DNA of 64,000 bases, from the NCBI GenBank assembly GCA_934746015.1, contig CAKVEW010000002.1, forward strand, positions 137,710-201,709, read 5' to 3'. Origin of the DNA: an uncultured Clostridium sp. Lineage in GTDB: Bacteria > Bacillota > Clostridia > Clostridiales > Clostridiaceae. The stretch's first letter is position 1; every line of letters starts with the position of its first letter. Below the pieces are notes generated by a model, which was not told where the DNA came from, did not search any database, and saw only the letters and a program-made list of their open reading frames with translations. The position numbers and the translations under genes were made by a program. Below, one piece after another: positions 17,299 to 25,999 of this stretch.

Positions 17299-19700
17299 TA
17301 TTTTTCCCTCCCCTTTATAGTAATTATAGGAATCATTGATTGTCCCTTACTATTATCATCTACTAAATATTTAATTTTTATTGTATTGTTATCTATATAG
17401 TTATCTAAGTCTTTAATTTTCTCATACCCCTGAGACATTAAAAATTTATCATAAGTATCTGTCTTGTAGTTATAAATATACTTTTCTGCGTTATCTCCAG
17501 CAGAATATCCATATCTATCTATACCTTGCTTAACTATTAAATCTAAAACTTCTATATTATTATCTATTTTATATTTAAATACAACTTCCCCTTGACCAAA
17601 TATATATCCATTATATTCATCTATATGAACATTAGTGGAAGAACTATCTACAGTTCCTTCAAAGTATCCATCTGGGAAATTATAATCTCCATTCTTATCT
17701 TTAAAACTTAATTCTGCATCTTGAATAATTGCAGTTGTATCAAACTTAGATACTGACTTTTTACCAAAATTAACACCATAATCTATTGGGAAATCAGTTA
17801 TTGCAACCAATTTAATACCTTTATTAATGGAAATTTCATCTGATGTAGCTCCAATTAGAGCTGAAACTCTTATTATATTCTTAAATTCTTCTGATTGTAA
17901 TTTTTCTTTATCATTCCATACAGCATCATAATATTTTTGATTTAAAGTGTCTGAGTAAACTTGTAATCCACCAGAACCTGCAACCTTTAAATTAGTTATT
18001 TCCTTCTCTTCATCTTTGCTAATTGGTCCCATATCCCAAACATTTCTTCCTGCTACTAGCAATAGCCTTTTTATATCGTACCCTAAAGTGTTTTTCACTT
18101 TTCCATTTAAGTTACCTTCTGATAGATTAAATGAGGTGTTAATTGTAGAAATAACTTGTTCCTTACCAACCACTTCAAAAGACTTCATATCTAAAGCATC
18201 ACTATTATGGAATGTGAAGTAAGAATTATTTCCACTATAAGTAGTCTTAACTCTTAATACATTACTAACTTCTTCATCTTGATTTCCATAATAATAATTA
18301 TCCATAGTAGAATAATTCATAGTTAAATCTTCTGGCTTTTCAATAATAACATCTGACTTATATTTTGTTCCTATACCTAAATATCCCTTAGCTGAAGCTT
18401 TTCCATCTTTATCTACTGAAATTAAATTATTTTGATTTAATACAATATCATTAACTCTTGTTTTAGAGCCCATGAAATATATTATTAATGTAAATAATAT
18501 TGATGCTAAAGGTACTGCTATCCAAGTGAAATCTCTTTTATTTAGCTTCTTTAAAACTACATAAATTATTATTCCAACGACAAGTGCATATGCTACAAGC
18601 ACCATAATTAATGACTTAACTCCTATTATTTCATTAGTAGGAATAGTTCTTGTTAGCTCACTTATTCTATAATATCCTTGACCATAGCCTCCATTCATAT
18701 TATTTTCAAACACTTTATTTGCAGCATCTGAAAGCAAAGTATTCATAAATTTTTTAGCATCTTTTGATGATATAAATGGTTCTAATCCTAAATCAAAAGT
18801 TGTAACTAAAATTTCACCTTTTCCTTTTTTAACTGAATATACTAATGGATTATTAATATCTCCATCTTTAATTTCCCCATCTTTAATTTCTAAATCTGAA
18901 AATATTAGATTTAAATTATCCTCCACTAGAGTAATTGACTTCTCATTATTCCCCTTAGATTTTATATTTAAAAAGTCACTATCTATATTATTAATAGTTT
19001 TCCCTTCATTTGCCCCAGTACCAATTATTAAAGTACCACCTTTATTCAACCAAGTATTTAAAGCAATATACTGATCATCCTTTAGATTTGACATATTATA
19101 ATTATTAATAATAATTACATCTAATCCATTTATGTTTAAACTATTTTCTCCAATTATCTTTTCATCTAGATTTACTCTTTCAATTACCCCTTGATATCCT
19201 TTACTAGTTTCAAAGTTTATACTACCAATGTAACTTAAAGATGTTGAATCATCTGTTAGAAGTCCCATAAACAAATTTGATTCTGTTACTCTACCATTTG
19301 ATATTAAGCTCTTCTTTTCAAATAGTACTTTTCCATTCTCAACAAAATTAACTGAAATCTTGCTAGAACCATCTAACATTTTAATTGGTATAGTTACCTT
19401 CCCTGTTTCACCTTTAGCTACAGAAATTTCTTTGCTGTAGGCATCATAAGTAGAAGTATAACTGCCACTTGTTCTTATTTCTACTTCTCCATTAAAATCC
19501 TTTTCATTACTAGTAAATTCAACAGTTACAGGTATATACTTTAATGCTCTGAATTTTCCTTCTATGCCTGAACTAATTTTCACCTCATAAGCTTCGATTT
19601 TATTTGTCTCTGCTTTAGTAACTAAATTACCAATAGGCAAAGTAACAATTATTAAAGCTATTATAGTCATTATTAAGCTCTTTTTCCTTAACGACTTCAT
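17298..19700 (-). CDS. Large secreted/membrane protein, first gene of the MoxR/ABC operon
   Basis: An 800-aa protein with a signal peptide (MKSLRKKSLIMTIIALIIVTLPIGNLVTKAE). A beta-rich ectodomain follows, including a GATase/ThuA-like segment (LDVIIINNYNMSNLKDDQYI, then KGGTLIIGTG). Two membrane helices lie near 363-385 and 392-412, and a second ectodomain of about 390 residues follows. No catalytic motif is evident. It is the promoter-proximal gene, with AGGGGG before the ATG, and is fused by TAATG overlap to the ABC ATPase, so it likely works with that transporter. Function is unknown; it resembles the large accessory proteins of Gld-type ABC systems only in architecture. Confidence 0.78.
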   Translation of the reverse strand: MKSLRKKSLIMTIIALIIVTLPIGNLVTKAETNKIEAYEVKISSGIEGKFRALKYIPVTVEFTSNEKDFNGEVEIRTSGSYTSTYDAYSKEISVAKGETGKVTIPIKMLDGSSKISVNFVENGKVLFEKKSLISNGRVTESNLFMGLLTDDSTSLSYIGSINFETSKGYQGVIERVNLDEKIIGENSLNINGLDVIIINNYNMSNLKDDQYIALNTWLNKGGTLIIGTGANEGKTINNIDSDFLNIKSKGNNEKSITLVEDNLNLIFSDLEIKDGEIKDGDINNPLVYSVKKGKGEILVTTFDLGLEPFISSKDAKKFMNTLLSDAANKVFENNMNGGYGQGYYRISELTRTIPTNEIIGVKSLIMVLVAYALVVGIIIYVVLKKLNKRDFTWIAVPLASILFTLIIYFMGSKTRVNDIVLNQNNLISVDKDGKASAKGYLGIGTKYKSDVIIEKPEDLTMNYSTMDNYYYGNQDEEVSNVLRVKTTYSGNNSYFTFHNSDALDMKSFEVVGKEQVISTINTSFNLSEGNLNGKVKNTLGYDIKRLLLVAGRNVWDMGPISKDEEKEITNLKVAGSGGLQVYSDTLNQKYYDAVWNDKEKLQSEEFKNIIRVSALIGATSDEISINKGIKLVAITDFPIDYGVNFGKKSVSKFDTTAIIQDAELSFKDKNGDYNFPDGYFEGTVDSSSTNVHIDEYNGYIFGQGEVVFKYKIDNNIEVLDLIVKQGIDRYGYSAGDNAEKYIYNYKTDTYDKFLMSQGYEKIKDLDNYIDNNTIKIKYLVDDNSKGQSMIPIITIKGREK

Positions 19701-19929
19701 TATTTTACCCCCTAAGATTCGATTATTTATATATTAATTTTAGCCTAAATAATAGAAATTTACCTTAACAAAATCTTAAAAATTCCTTATTTTCTTTAAA
19801 TAAATGCACTAAAAGTTGTTAAAGTATTATTATACTAATTTTACTACTATTCTCTTTAATTTACTATAATATGTTAAAACTTTATATTTTTGTAATATTG
19901 TCTTAATGTTATATATTTCGAATAACAAA

Positions 19930-19959
19930 AAAACTATTACAATATTTAGCAATAGTTTT
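19930..19959 (-). terminator. Terminator of the DUF2935 gene
   Basis: AAAACTATT / AATAGTTTT stem with a 12-nt loop; on the minus strand it is followed by a T-run. It lies 12 nt beyond the stop codon. The rest of 19701-19929, upstream of the big operon, shows no gene. Confidence 0.7.
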
Positions 19960-19970
19960 CGTAAATTACA

Positions 19971-20882
19971 TTATTTTTTATAATTATTTAATATCCTAAT
20001 ATAGTGGTTGGCTTCCCTTAATACATGGTCTGCTAAAAGTGGTAGTATTATAGATTTTATTTTACACCCATCTATTCCTTCAGTTCCTGCCTTCTTGAAG
20101 TCCCTTAACTTAATTGTTTCCATTAATGTCTCATCACTGACACTTGAAATTGTTGCGCTAGTCATATTTTTTGCTTTTTCAATTAAATCAGAATACTCTT
20201 TTGCAAATTTATCTGAAGTATTTATTAAACTATCTTCACTAGGATCTAATAGCCCTCTAATAAATAAAGAATGCTCCATCATAATTTGATCCCAAAATAA
20301 TTCAGTTTCTTTTATATCCTTTTCTTCAATATCTTTATCATTTTCAATATCATACACATAAGAACGGTATAATTTAGCTTCACGTATTATATGTTCAATA
20401 AGTAGTGGATAATTTGATGTAAATAACTTACATGATAGCATTTCATTTAAAACTCTTGTCTTTAAGTCTATAAGCCCATCTAATAACTTTATAACCTTAC
20501 AATTAATTTTTTTAACTGCACTTATTGTTTTAGCATCAGACTCTATATCTTCTTTACTATTTAATTTAGATTGCATAGTAGTTATTTTAGAGTTTATTTC
20601 TATTCCTGTATAATACTCTGTTTTTCTTTCAGTACTTAAAGTATAATCAGTATAAATTTCTCCTGAATCCAATACAACTCTTCTAATGTTTCCATCACTT
20701 AATTTGACTACCTCTAATAATATTTTTTCAAATTGTACTTTATAATCATTTGCTTCCTTAGAAAGTTTAGTGTTTTTAGGGGTGAATCCTGCCTCTAAAA
20801 AAAGAGAGTGTTCCTTCATTATTCGTGCAAAAAATAGATGTAGCTCTAAAGATAAAAAAATATATCTTTTACTGCTTAGCAT
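19971..20882 (-). CDS. DUF2935 domain-containing protein
   Basis: A 303-aa all-helical protein made of two similar halves. Each half has an MxEHSLF motif (IMKEHSLFLEAGF near residue 22; MMEHSLFIRGLLDPSE near 200) and a later His in a LxxHxxREAxxY context (LIEHIIREAKLYRSY, LADHVLREANHYI). This is the DUF2935 pattern, a hemerythrin-like four-helix fold repeated twice, suggesting a bound metal pair. I start at ATG 20882 because TTGGAGGAAGCT is its ribosome binding site; the in-frame TTG four codons earlier overlaps that site. Monocistronic. Function unknown. Confidence 0.88.
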   Translation of the reverse strand: MLSSKRYIFLSLELHLFFARIMKEHSLFLEAGFTPKNTKLSKEANDYKVQFEKILLEVVKLSDGNIRRVVLDSGEIYTDYTLSTERKTEYYTGIEINSKITTMQSKLNSKEDIESDAKTISAVKKINCKVIKLLDGLIDLKTRVLNEMLSCKLFTSNYPLLIEHIIREAKLYRSYVYDIENDKDIEEKDIKETELFWDQIMMEHSLFIRGLLDPSEDSLINTSDKFAKEYSDLIEKAKNMTSATISSVSDETLMETIKLRDFKKAGTEGIDGCKIKSIILPLLADHVLREANHYIRILNNYKK

Positions 20883-21022
20883 AGCTTCCTCCAAGAAATT
20901 ATTTATTATATTATATTAAAAAATTTTACTTTATATTCTAATTCAACGAACAATTACATTTACATTGCATAATATATTTATATATGTCCTTTTTCAAATG
21001 ATAATATATGAGGGGAATCTAT

Positions 21023-21055
21023 ATGAAAAAAATTAAAGAAATTATGAAGATATGA
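21023..21055 (+). CDS. Ten-codon leader ORF overlapping the Cys-rich gene
   Basis: ATG at 21023, preceded by GAGGGGAATCT, encodes MKKIKEIMKI and ends in TGA at 21053-21055. That stop overlaps the ATG of the next gene (ATGA). The only good ribosome binding site in front of the Cys-rich gene serves this leader, so the downstream protein is probably made by termination-reinitiation coupling. The alternative is a frameshift that has split off a short N-terminus. Confidence 0.5.
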   Translation: MKKIKEIMKI

Positions 21056-21636
21056 ATAATATTAGTCAACAAATTGCAGTAACAATAAACAATGAATTAG
21101 AGTCAGAAGAAATATTAGAAACTCCAGTTAAAACCAATCCTTCATGTCCTGATAATCATGAAAGCACATGTGCTACTGTTAATTCAAATAGCCGTAACGT
21201 ACCATTTTGTGCTGTAATAAACTTACCAAATAACTTTCTTCCAAATACTACAACACCTGGACTTAAAATAATATATGATTTAAGTTGTCTAAAGGCAGTA
21301 GTTGAACCATGTTGTTTTAATGGAGTGTCAAAGTGGGATATAAGAATAGTAGGATGCATTTCATTTATTACAAATATTAATATTTTAAATACACCAGGGA
21401 TAGGTGGAAATTGCGTTTTCCCATTCCCTAATACTGTAGCAGCATGTGGAAGTAATAATGTATGTGTAAATAGAGTTATTTGTAACAAATGTAATTATGA
21501 GGGTGCTGTGATTTCTCATGCTAATCTTAGATTAAATTGCGACACTGTTACTGTAAAAAATCTTGTTTCTTCATTTAATAAAGAGGATTGCTTTATTAAA
21601 GTAACAGGCGAATTTGTACTCCCAAATTGCCCATAG
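21052..21636 (+). CDS. Cysteine-rich protein of unknown function (194 aa)
   Basis: Contains 15 cysteines spread through the chain, including a CC pair (VEPCCFNG) and a CNKC motif (VNRVICNKCNYEG), in a mainly beta-strand, Asn/Thr-rich context. No signal peptide or membrane helix is seen. The even spacing of Cys suggests disulfide cross-linking, as in spore coat or surface proteins, but no known coat family was recognised. It lacks its own ribosome binding site and its ATG overlaps a leader ORF. A composite hairpin terminator follows. Its neighbour downstream is another unrecognised protein on the same strand. Confidence 0.7.
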   Translation: MNNISQQIAVTINNELESEEILETPVKTNPSCPDNHESTCATVNSNSRNVPFCAVINLPNNFLPNTTTPGLKIIYDLSCLKAVVEPCCFNGVSKWDIRIVGCISFITNINILNTPGIGGNCVFPFPNTVAACGSNNVCVNRVICNKCNYEGAVISHANLRLNCDTVTVKNLVSSFNKEDCFIKVTGEFVLPNCP

Positions 21637-21700
21637 TAGCTTTTTAAAACTCAATAATATTTTTTTATTATTTTAATTACAAACTAAAAATATAGCTCTG

Positions 21701-21750
21701 TAGCCCCTAGTAAGAAGTCATATATTCTTTCTATGAGGCTATCTTTTTTT
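21701..21750 (+). terminator. Terminator after the Cys-rich gene
   Basis: Outer stem TAGCC / GGCTA and inner stem AAGAA / TTCTT form a composite hairpin, followed by seven T residues. Confidence 0.7.
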
Positions 21751-21827
21751 AGATGTCCTACAGTTATAAAGTTAAATAATAAGTGTATATTCTAAATAAA
21801 CGTAATTAATTAGTGAGGTGAAAAATA

Positions 21828-23249
21828 ATGGAATCAGAAAAGGAAATGTATCTTTTAAAACAATCTGATGGCTCTATTTGGAACTTTATATATGATAAAA
21901 ATTTAAGAATTACATATAAAATATATAAAGAAAATAAATGGTCAAATTATCATATATTGACTCGTGAATCTACTGGAAAATATTCAATAAGTTTATTAGC
22001 AAATGATAATATCTGCGTTATTTATGAAAGCTTTGACAAACACTTAGTTTTGAAAATATATAATAACAAAAAATGGACTAGTTATGATATATTAGAGAAT
22101 GATAATGATGATAAAATAGAAATATACTTTAAGACTATAATTAACAAAAATAATTTAATTTTATTTTATAGTACTTATAATAGTTATTCTAAAGATCTAA
22201 CTATATGCTCTAGCTCAATTGATGATAAAGGAATCCTACATTCCCTGTCATTAATTGATACTATTAAAGTAAAAGATAATATATTATTATCCCCATCTTC
22301 TTCTGATAACGAAATTATATATGTAATGTATCAAAAAAAAGCTGATAATTATATCCTAGGATATAAAGTATTAGATAATTACTCTATTACTTGGTCCAAA
22401 TTCTATAAAGTTGACGAATCTTCTTCTCCATTTAAAGAATACAATTTATTATCTTGTAAAGAAAAATTTCATTCTATTTATACTAAAATAGATACATCAG
22501 ATAATTATTCACTTAATTATTATAACTGTACTACTAATAAGCATATTAATATTAATATTATACTAAATAAGAATATTTACTCCTCATCCTTATTTATATC
22601 AGATAAATATATCTGGTGCTTTTGGATTAGTAATAATGAACTTTTCAGTACAGTCTCTATGGATGAAGGTCTTTCTTTTAGTAAGTCTTATAAAACAGAA
22701 TCAATCGATTATTTAAAGATTTATAAAGTTACTTATTTATCAAACTCTTTAGAGAATAAAAACCTCTTCTTTCTAGGGGAAGTATTTGCTTTTGATATCC
22801 ATTCACCGAAACTATTAGTTATTGATAATATCTTTGGACTAGTTTATAAATATACTGAAAATACAAGTTACTCACTTTATTTTCCACATTTTATATCACT
22901 AATTAATACAAATAATAACTATATTAAAACAGATTTTAAAGAAAAAGATATCATAATTGAAAATCAAAATAATGTTATAGAAGCCCAAAATGCCAAATTG
23001 ATTTCCTATAAAAATAAGTTTAACTCCATAAATTATCTGTTAAAAGAATTTAATGAAAATAGACTTAAGCTAAATGAGTACATTTTATTTCTTCAAGATA
23101 GCGTGGATAATAAAGAAAAAACAATTAATGAATATGAAATAGAATTAGAGCTTTTAAGGAAAGAAAATAAAATCAATACATCTAAAAAAGTGAGTAAATT
23201 TAATATAAAAGAAGCTCTTTTAAAATTACTTTCTATTTTTAGAAATTAA
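21828..23249 (+). CDS. Large protein with repeat-rich N-terminus and C-terminal coiled coil
   Basis: A 473-aa protein not recognised. Residues 1-370 are rich in aromatic and beta-prone segments with recurring W/Y-containing strands (GSIWNFIYDKNLRI, KWSNYHIL, KKWTSYDIL, ITWSKFYKV, YIWCFWIS), suggesting a beta-propeller or BNR-like repeat fold. Residues about 375-450 form a coiled coil (KDIIIENQNNVIEAQNAKLI, then DNKEKTINEYEIELELLRKE), and the tail is basic and hydrophobic (FNIKEALLKLLSIFRN). No signal peptide. GAGGTG precedes the ATG. The weak terminator upstream makes it a likely separate unit from the Cys-rich gene. A spore or surface role is only a guess. Confidence 0.75.
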   Translation: MESEKEMYLLKQSDGSIWNFIYDKNLRITYKIYKENKWSNYHILTRESTGKYSISLLANDNICVIYESFDKHLVLKIYNNKKWTSYDILENDNDDKIEIYFKTIINKNNLILFYSTYNSYSKDLTICSSSIDDKGILHSLSLIDTIKVKDNILLSPSSSDNEIIYVMYQKKADNYILGYKVLDNYSITWSKFYKVDESSSPFKEYNLLSCKEKFHSIYTKIDTSDNYSLNYYNCTTNKHININIILNKNIYSSSLFISDKYIWCFWISNNELFSTVSMDEGLSFSKSYKTESIDYLKIYKVTYLSNSLENKNLFFLGEVFAFDIHSPKLLVIDNIFGLVYKYTENTSYSLYFPHFISLINTNNNYIKTDFKEKDIIIENQNNVIEAQNAKLISYKNKFNSINYLLKEFNENRLKLNEYILFLQDSVDNKEKTINEYEIELELLRKENKINTSKKVSKFNIKEALLKLLSIFRN

Positions 23250-23281
23250 TAGTATAAATATAATGGAGCTGATTCAAAAAC

Positions 23282-23321
23282 ACAGGAAATAAATTATTCT
23301 TAATGAAAATCTATTTCCTGT
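23282..23321. terminator. Convergent terminator hairpin
   Basis: ACAGGAAATA / TATTTCCTGT stem with a 20-nt loop. Read on the minus strand it is followed by GTTTTTG, so it mainly serves the zinc-ribbon gene, but it lies between convergent genes. Confidence 0.65.
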
Positions 23322-23334
23322 TATATATTTCTTA

Positions 23335-23553
23335 TTATCTATTATACTTTTCTTCTAATTTCCTTATATCTTCTTTATTATCTATCCACTCTTCTGTATA
23401 TCCACAATTGCAACACATATATCTAGAAACATTTACTGTTCCTTTTAGAAAACCAGCTGGTATGTTATTTCCTACTCCATAAGCTCCAGTTTGACCTGGT
23501 ATCCTAATAATTTTATTATAATTACACTTAGGGCAGATTTTTGTATTTTTCAT
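23335..23553 (-). CDS. Small zinc-ribbon protein (72 aa)
   Basis: Two Cys pairs (ICPKCNYN near residue 7 and MCCNCGYTEEW near 47) form a zinc-ribbon. Between them lies a Gly-rich loop, and the C-terminus is a charged helix (KEDIRKLEEKY). GGAGGGGGAAG precedes the ATG. Small single-domain zinc ribbons of this type are common in Firmicutes and mostly uncharacterised; nucleic-acid or protein binding is inferred. Confidence 0.75.
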   Translation of the reverse strand: MKNTKICPKCNYNKIIRIPGQTGAYGVGNNIPAGFLKGTVNVSRYMCCNCGYTEEWIDNKEDIRKLEEKYNR

Positions 23554-23574
23554 AACTTCCCCCTCCTATATTAA

Positions 23575-23814
23575 TTACTCTGAAAAAATCCTATCCATAC
23601 TTGACTTAATATCCTCATTTAAATCTATTTTATAAACATCGAGATAAACTTTATCTATATTCCTTAGGATTTTATTTTCTATAATAATAAAAGCCCCTGC
23701 CGTTCCAAGAATTATCTTACTAAAGGATGAACTAAATGTGGTGTCTGTAACAAGAACTATACTTGCTGGAATAAAGGAGCTATATAAAACAGCTCCAAAG
23801 TTAAAACTTATTAA
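23575..23814 (-). pseudogene. Open frame without start: remnant of a membrane protein gene
   Basis: An 80-codon open frame reads SFNFGAVLYSSFIPASIVLV, then SKIILGTAGAFIIIENKILR, and ends SSMDRIFSE. It has no ATG near its upstream end, a stop directly upstream and no ribosome binding site. The composition (hydrophobic helices plus a charged tail) looks like real coding sequence, so this is probably the C-terminal relic of a deleted gene. Identity unknown. Confidence 0.4.
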
Positions 23815-23885
23815 TTATACCTATATATTATCAATATACTTTAAAATAAATTTATATATTTTTAATTTATAAACTACCTTTTTAA

Positions 23886-24290
23886 TTATTCCCTAATAAA
23901 GTATATATCTTTCTTTTTATAAATAAAGAAAATCATTAAAGCTGGAAAAATTAAACCTACTGGTGTAGCTATAGTGAAATCAGTAGTAATTACTTTATAT
24001 ATAAATGATAAAACTTCTATTCCTATAAACATATATGCTCCTATAGGCTTCTTAAATAAAATTAATATTACAGATACAGTTATTATTACTGATATAGCTA
24101 ATGTTATTAAAAGCTCTACTGTATTTACTTCTGATACTATCCCCATGGATTGTAAAGAACTGTCCATTACATCTTTGAAAATAATACTACTTAAAGATCC
24201 TAATATAACAAAAAATTGTCCAATAAAATCCAACACGGACATTGTAATGATTCCTGCCCCTACTTTTTTACTTTCTACTGTATTTTGCAT
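23886..24290 (-). CDS. Small four-helix membrane protein (134 aa)
   Basis: Four predicted membrane helices (about 12-38, 58-80, 84-104, 107-126) with short loops and a basic tail (KKKDIYFIRE). GAGGGGGAG precedes the ATG. No conserved motif recognised. It sits among other small membrane and regulatory genes on the same strand, without clear operon overlap. Confidence 0.65.
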   Translation of the reverse strand: MQNTVESKKVGAGIITMSVLDFIGQFFVILGSLSSIIFKDVMDSSLQSMGIVSEVNTVELLITLAISVIITVSVILILFKKPIGAYMFIGIEVLSFIYKVITTDFTIATPVGLIFPALMIFFIYKKKDIYFIRE

Positions 24291-24452
24291 TGATACTCCC
24301 CCTCATTTTTCATTAAATTTGTTAAAATATATACTTATTTTAAAAGAACATTAATATTTAAAAATATAAACACATTAAATAATTATATAGAAAAATTTTA
24401 ATTTATTCACCAAAATATACTTTAAACGCAAAAAAATCCTCCTAAAAGGAAT

Positions 24453-24701
24453 TTACAAATCAATTTTAGACTTTTTTAACTTATAAAATTCTAAAATTCC
24501 AAATACCAACCAAAATAATAATTCTAAGAATAGTATTATATTAACTGGCTTGTTGAAAAATTGAAGCAATACACTAAAAAAAATAATAGAGCAAATAATT
24601 ACCCCACCTTTCGTTGGCTTTCTTTTATTTTTCAATAGAGATATAAATTCTAATAAGAAGATTGTTTTAATAATTATTAAAAAGATTATTAATAAATTCA
24701 T
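24453..24701 (-). CDS. Small membrane protein (82 aa)
   Basis: Three hydrophobic stretches (1-21, 32-49, 53-70) around a basic loop (KNKRKPTKGG) and a Lys-rich tail. AAGGAAGG precedes the ATG, which is 16 nt after the flavodoxin gene stop, so the two may be cotranscribed. A weak AT-rich hairpin with a T-run follows the stop at about 24430-24450. Function unknown. Confidence 0.6.
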   Translation of the reverse strand: MNLLIIFLIIIKTIFLLEFISLLKNKRKPTKGGVIICSIIFFSVLLQFFNKPVNIILFLELLFWLVFGILEFYKLKKSKIDL

Positions 24702-24717
24702 TCTTTCCTTCCTTAAA

Positions 24718-25245
24718 TTAATATAAGCCTTTTACATATTGAATTAAATTTTTTATATTTTCCTTATTACAGTGATATTCTGCAATATCATAGGCAGCTA
24801 ACATTCCTTGCTCATCTTCTGTTCTATATTTCTTTGATTTTAGCTTTATTTTTAACATACTCATTAAAATTTTATCCTTTGCACTTAATTTTTTATAATC
24901 AAATCCCCCTCTTAAGTAAAATGTCTTTATGTGTTCTAACTCTGCTTTAGTAAAGTTATGATTCCATACATGTAGAAGTTCATTTTCCCTTCCTGGATTT
25001 GCTCCTGTTGCCCAAACTATTATCTTTTTATTAGCTAACAAACTATAATTTTTCTTTATTAAACTTATTCCATTAATTCCTACAGAATAAAGACCCCCAC
25101 CATAAATAATCACATCATATTTTTGCAGTTCATCACTTTCCACATCATAAGCTTGTTTTAAATTGCATTTTAATTCTTCTGCAATCCATTTAGCATAAGT
25201 TTCTGTATATCCAGATTTAGACTTATATATAACAATAGCTTTCAA
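24718..25245 (-). CDS. Flavodoxin-domain protein (HemG/flavodoxin_5-like)
   Basis: A 175-aa protein with the FMN-binding pattern of flavodoxins (IVIYKSKSGYTETYAKWIAEEL) and a YDVIIYGGGLYSVG loop. The length and the C-terminal part (LRGGFDYKKLSAKDKILMSMLK) match the flavodoxin_5 group that includes protoporphyrinogen oxidase HemG, but many clostridial members have no haem role. It starts at TTG 25245, which follows GGAGGGG; there is no ATG alternative. Confidence 0.82.
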   Translation of the reverse strand: MKAIVIYKSKSGYTETYAKWIAEELKCNLKQAYDVESDELQKYDVIIYGGGLYSVGINGISLIKKNYSLLANKKIIVWATGANPGRENELLHVWNHNFTKAELEHIKTFYLRGGFDYKKLSAKDKILMSMLKIKLKSKKYRTEDEQGMLAAYDIAEYHCNKENIKNLIQYVKGLY

Positions 25246-25276
25246 TTAAACCCCTCCAATTAATTTTTTATAACTT

Positions 25277-25831
25277 TTAATAATATATTAAATTTCTTAT
25301 ATAAATATATACAAAACTAAGTAACCATATACTACATATAATTATAGGTACAACAAGGATTTTTTTATGTGTTTCTCTTAAATATACAATACTAAATACT
25401 AATCCTATTAATGGAACTATAAATTTCACTATTATTGCAATACTAATGAAGATTAAAAATATTAATGTTAAAATTCCTTCTTGAGTATTTGCTTCAGTAT
25501 AAAATAATAATAATATAATGGAAGTTAATGTAACTGCAAATAATGATATTAATATAATTAAAAATCTTATGTTTACTTTTTTTAAATAATTAATTTTTAC
25601 CTTATCTATATTATTTATATCAATATTAGAATTAATTACTTTATATTCTTCCATACAAGAACTACAAACATCAATATGATCTTTCACAAGTTTATTTCCC
25701 TCATCACTTAAAACATTTTCAACATAATTAGGTAATAAATCTGATACTGGTTTCTTCAATACTACTAATGCAAGCATAATTAATACTACAGTAAATTCTA
25801 CAAATATACTTCCCCACTTTATCTTTTTCAT
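25277..25831 (-). CDS. Membrane protein with incomplete zf-HC2 (anti-sigma-like) segment
   Basis: A 184-aa protein. Residues 31-62 (VSDLLPNYVENVLSDEGNKL, then VKDHIDVCSSCMEE) match the zf-HC2 domain of anti-sigma factors, including the HxxxCxxC half. But the usual first Cys and the segment before DLLP are replaced by a membrane helix (MKKIKWGSIFVEFTVVLIMLALVVLK shows basic start then helix). Three more helices follow at about 91-115, 120-143 and 155-178. GGAGG precedes the ATG, so the gene looks expressed. No sigma factor gene is adjacent. It may be an altered anti-sigma protein that has lost zinc binding. Confidence 0.65.
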   Translation of the reverse strand: MKKIKWGSIFVEFTVVLIMLALVVLKKPVSDLLPNYVENVLSDEGNKLVKDHIDVCSSCMEEYKVINSNIDINNIDKVKINYLKKVNIRFLIILISLFAVTLTSIILLLFYTEANTQEGILTLIFLIFISIAIIVKFIVPLIGLVFSIVYLRETHKKILVVPIIICSIWLLSFVYIYIRNLIYY

Positions 25832-25999
25832 ACTTATCCTCCAAATACAAGGTATCCTTCATACCATATAGACTAATTTTCAACTTATCCTTTATTATAT
25901 TAGATAATTTAATTAATCATTTTATTTATAATTTAAATGCAAAAAAAATAAGCCTTAAAAGAATTTTTAACTCAATTAAGCCTATTTTATATCTATAGA

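Noticed and set aside
23575..23814. Naming the remnant as a UbiA-type prenyltransferase tail
   Set aside because: The similarity is only general hydrophobicity; no signature motif is seen.
25920..25990. Terminator between the DDAH and zf-HC2 genes
   Set aside because: The AAGCCT repeats are direct and not complementary, so no stem forms.
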